The notes under the pieces: model-generated
Database searches by the model: none
Told to the model about the DNA's origin: nothing
The model's input: only the letters and a program-made list of their open reading frames with translations
Source: Sphingobium lactosutens DS20
GTDB lineage: Bacteria; Pseudomonadota; Alphaproteobacteria; Sphingomonadales; Sphingomonadaceae
DNA: 64,000 nucleotides
Assembly: GCF_000445105.1 (NCBI RefSeq)
Contig: NZ_ATDP01000107.1
Coordinates: 124,001 to 188,000 of the forward strand
Reading direction: 5' to 3'
Shown here: piece after piece, positions 62,789 through 64,000 of the stretch
Position numbering within the stretch: the stretch's first letter is position 1
Layout of the letters: each line of letters opens with the position of its first letter
Program-made: the position numbers and the translations under genes

Positions 62789-64000
62789 ATGGACGCGCTG
62801 ACCGAACTATCCTCAAGCTTTGCCGGACGGATTCTCACGGATCCGTCCGACATGGAGCCGTTCCTGCGGGATTGGCGCGGGCAATGGACCGGCGCTGCGC
62901 GGGCCGTCCTGCAACCGGAGAATGTCGAAGACGTGGCCGCCGCGGTGCGCTGGTGTTCGGCTAATGGGGTGTCGATCGTGCCCCAAGGCGGGAACACCGG
63001 CCTTTCCGGCGGTGCGACGCCCGACGCCAGCGGCAACTCCATCGTGCTGTCCTTGGCGCGCATGAAACGCGTGCGCTCGGTTGATCTTGCCAACGATACC
63101 ATCACCGTCGACGCCGGCTGCATCCTTGCCGAGATCCAGACCGCGGCCTCGGAAGCCGGCCGCTTCTTTCCGCTGAGCCTCGCGGCCGAAGGAAGCTGCA
63201 CAATCGGTGGGAATCTCGCGACGAATGCCGGTGGCACGGCCGTCCTGCGCTACGGGAATATCCGAGAACTGTGCCTCGGACTGGAGGTCGTGACCGCCCA
63301 GGGCGAAATCTGGGACGGTCTGCGCGGGCTGCGCAAGGACAATAGCGGCTATGATCTGCGAGATCTCTTCATCGCCTCCGAAGGAACGCTGGGGATCATT
63401 ACCGGCGCGGTGCTTCGACTTTTTCCCCAGCCTTCGGCTCGCGTCGCAGCTTTTGCCGCGTTGGGTAGCCCGGCCGACGCCGTTGCACTGCTCAAAGACG
63501 CCCGCAACGCTCTAGGGAGCATGCTTACCGCGTTTGAGCTGGTATCGTCGACATCGCTCGACATGGTCGTGGAGCATCTACCCGGTCGCCGTTCGCCCTT
63601 CGAGGGCGAAAGTCCCTGGTACGTGCTGCTCGAAATCAGCGACCTCGGCCCGGAGGAACGCGCCCGTGAGTTGCTTGAAACCATTCTAGCAAATGCATTT
63701 GAAAAATCGTGGGTCAGCGATGCCGTCGTTGCGTCCAGCGTCGCGCAAAGCCGCGCGCTCTGGGAACTTCGCGAAGCAATTTCCGAAGCCCAGGCGGCCG
63801 CTGGCAAGGCGATAAAGCATGACGTTGCTTTGCCTATTTCCGCGATCCCGTCCTTTCTCGACGCTGCCGACAAAGCGGTGCACGCCCTCGACCCAACCGC
63901 TCGCCTCGTGACCTTCGGTCATCTTGGTGACGGCAACCTTCATTATAATCTTTCGCCGCCTCATGGCGATGATGGAACCGCACTGGCCGGCTTGCTCAGC
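62789..64000 (+). CDS. FAD-linked D-2-hydroxyacid dehydrogenase (partial, runs off the window)
   Basis: The first 404 residues of a GlcD/vanillyl-alcohol-oxidase-fold flavoprotein. FAD contacts are VPQGGNTGLSGGATPD and AAEGSCTIGGNLATNAGGTAVLRYGN; the C-terminal domain has VTFGHLGDGNLHYNLSPP. It likely oxidises a D-2-hydroxy acid formed late in the pathway. ATG 62789 lies three bases after the FAH gene stop, so it is the fourth gene of the operon. The C-terminus is missing only because the window ends. Confidence 0.88.
   Translation, partial: MDALTELSSSFAGRILTDPSDMEPFLRDWRGQWTGAARAVLQPENVEDVAAAVRWCSANGVSIVPQGGNTGLSGGATPDASGNSIVLSLARMKRVRSVDLANDTITVDAGCILAEIQTAASEAGRFFPLSLAAEGSCTIGGNLATNAGGTAVLRYGNIRELCLGLEVVTAQGEIWDGLRGLRKDNSGYDLRDLFIASEGTLGIITGAVLRLFPQPSARVAAFAALGSPADAVALLKDARNALGSMLTAFELVSSTSLDMVVEHLPGRRSPFEGESPWYVLLEISDLGPEERARELLETILANAFEKSWVSDAVVASSVAQSRALWELREAISEAQAAAGKAIKHDVALPISAIPSFLDAADKAVHALDPTARLVTFGHLGDGNLHYNLSPPHGDDGTALAGLLS

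Noticed and set aside
1-64000. CRISPR arrays, tRNA or rRNA genes
   Set aside because: No regularly spaced repeats and no cloverleaf or ribosomal sequence were recognised on either strand.

Overview
The window looks like chromosomal or large-plasmid DNA of a sphingomonad alphaproteobacterium (Sphingobium, Sphingopyxis or Novosphingobium type). The grounds are high G+C, several TonB-dependent receptors, a Trb/TraG conjugation module, a luxR-luxI-phyH quorum-sensing block, an isopeptidase-type lasso peptide cluster, and dense aromatic-catabolism genes. Genus and replicon type cannot be fixed from the sequence alone.

Bases 1-20636 are a conjugation module on the + strand: orphan DNA methyltransferase, DUF2840, TraF-type peptidase, DUF736, lytic transglycosylase, a palindrome-rich candidate oriT, relaxase, TraG coupling protein, CopG regulator, EexN-like lipoprotein, two cargo genes (SRPBCC protein; nucleotidyltransferase-HEPN fusion), then trbB-C-D-E-J-K-L-F-G-I and DUF2274. 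trbI is split by an IS1111-group (IS110 family) element whose exact ends can be read, and an IS427-like IS5 element ends the module. As assembled, the mating channel should not work unless trbI is supplied elsewhere.

Bases 21488-30910 hold a complete isopeptidase-type lasso peptide system. A 45-residue precursor with a predicted 22-residue core, a fused RRE/protease B protein and an asparagine-synthetase-like cyclase C lie on the + strand, with a strong hairpin between A and B. Convergent to them are an ECF sigma factor, FecR anti-sigma, an STN-domain TonB receptor and a lasso isopeptidase. Directly upstream of the sigma gene, on the same strand, is luxR followed by a translationally coupled luxI-phyH-gntR operon. 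The luxI ribosome binding site lies inside a 13-bp perfect inverted repeat. Three small genes (membrane protein, hypothetical, HTH-membrane protein) precede luxR.

Bases 35792-44700 carry a LysR regulator, glutathione-dependent formaldehyde oxidation (frmA, a VOC protein, fghA), an NmrA-type reductase, and a decayed Rieske O-demethylase-like pair. The flavin reductase has a frameshift. The Rieske oxygenase is split after its twelfth codon by an IS3-family element flanked by a 10-bp direct repeat; removing the element and one repeat copy restores the reading frame exactly.

Bases 44701-64000 are catabolic: glutaryl-CoA dehydrogenase-like enzyme with CaiB-type CoA transferase, cytochrome P450, GMC oxidoreductase, SMP-30 lactonase, TetR and AraC regulators, CitE-like lyase, AAHS-type transporter, MDR reductase, a second TonB receptor, then a LysR gene divergent from a homoprotocatechuate-like meta-cleavage operon (semialdehyde dehydrogenase, class III extradiol dioxygenase, FAH-family enzyme, FAD-linked oxidase running off the edge).
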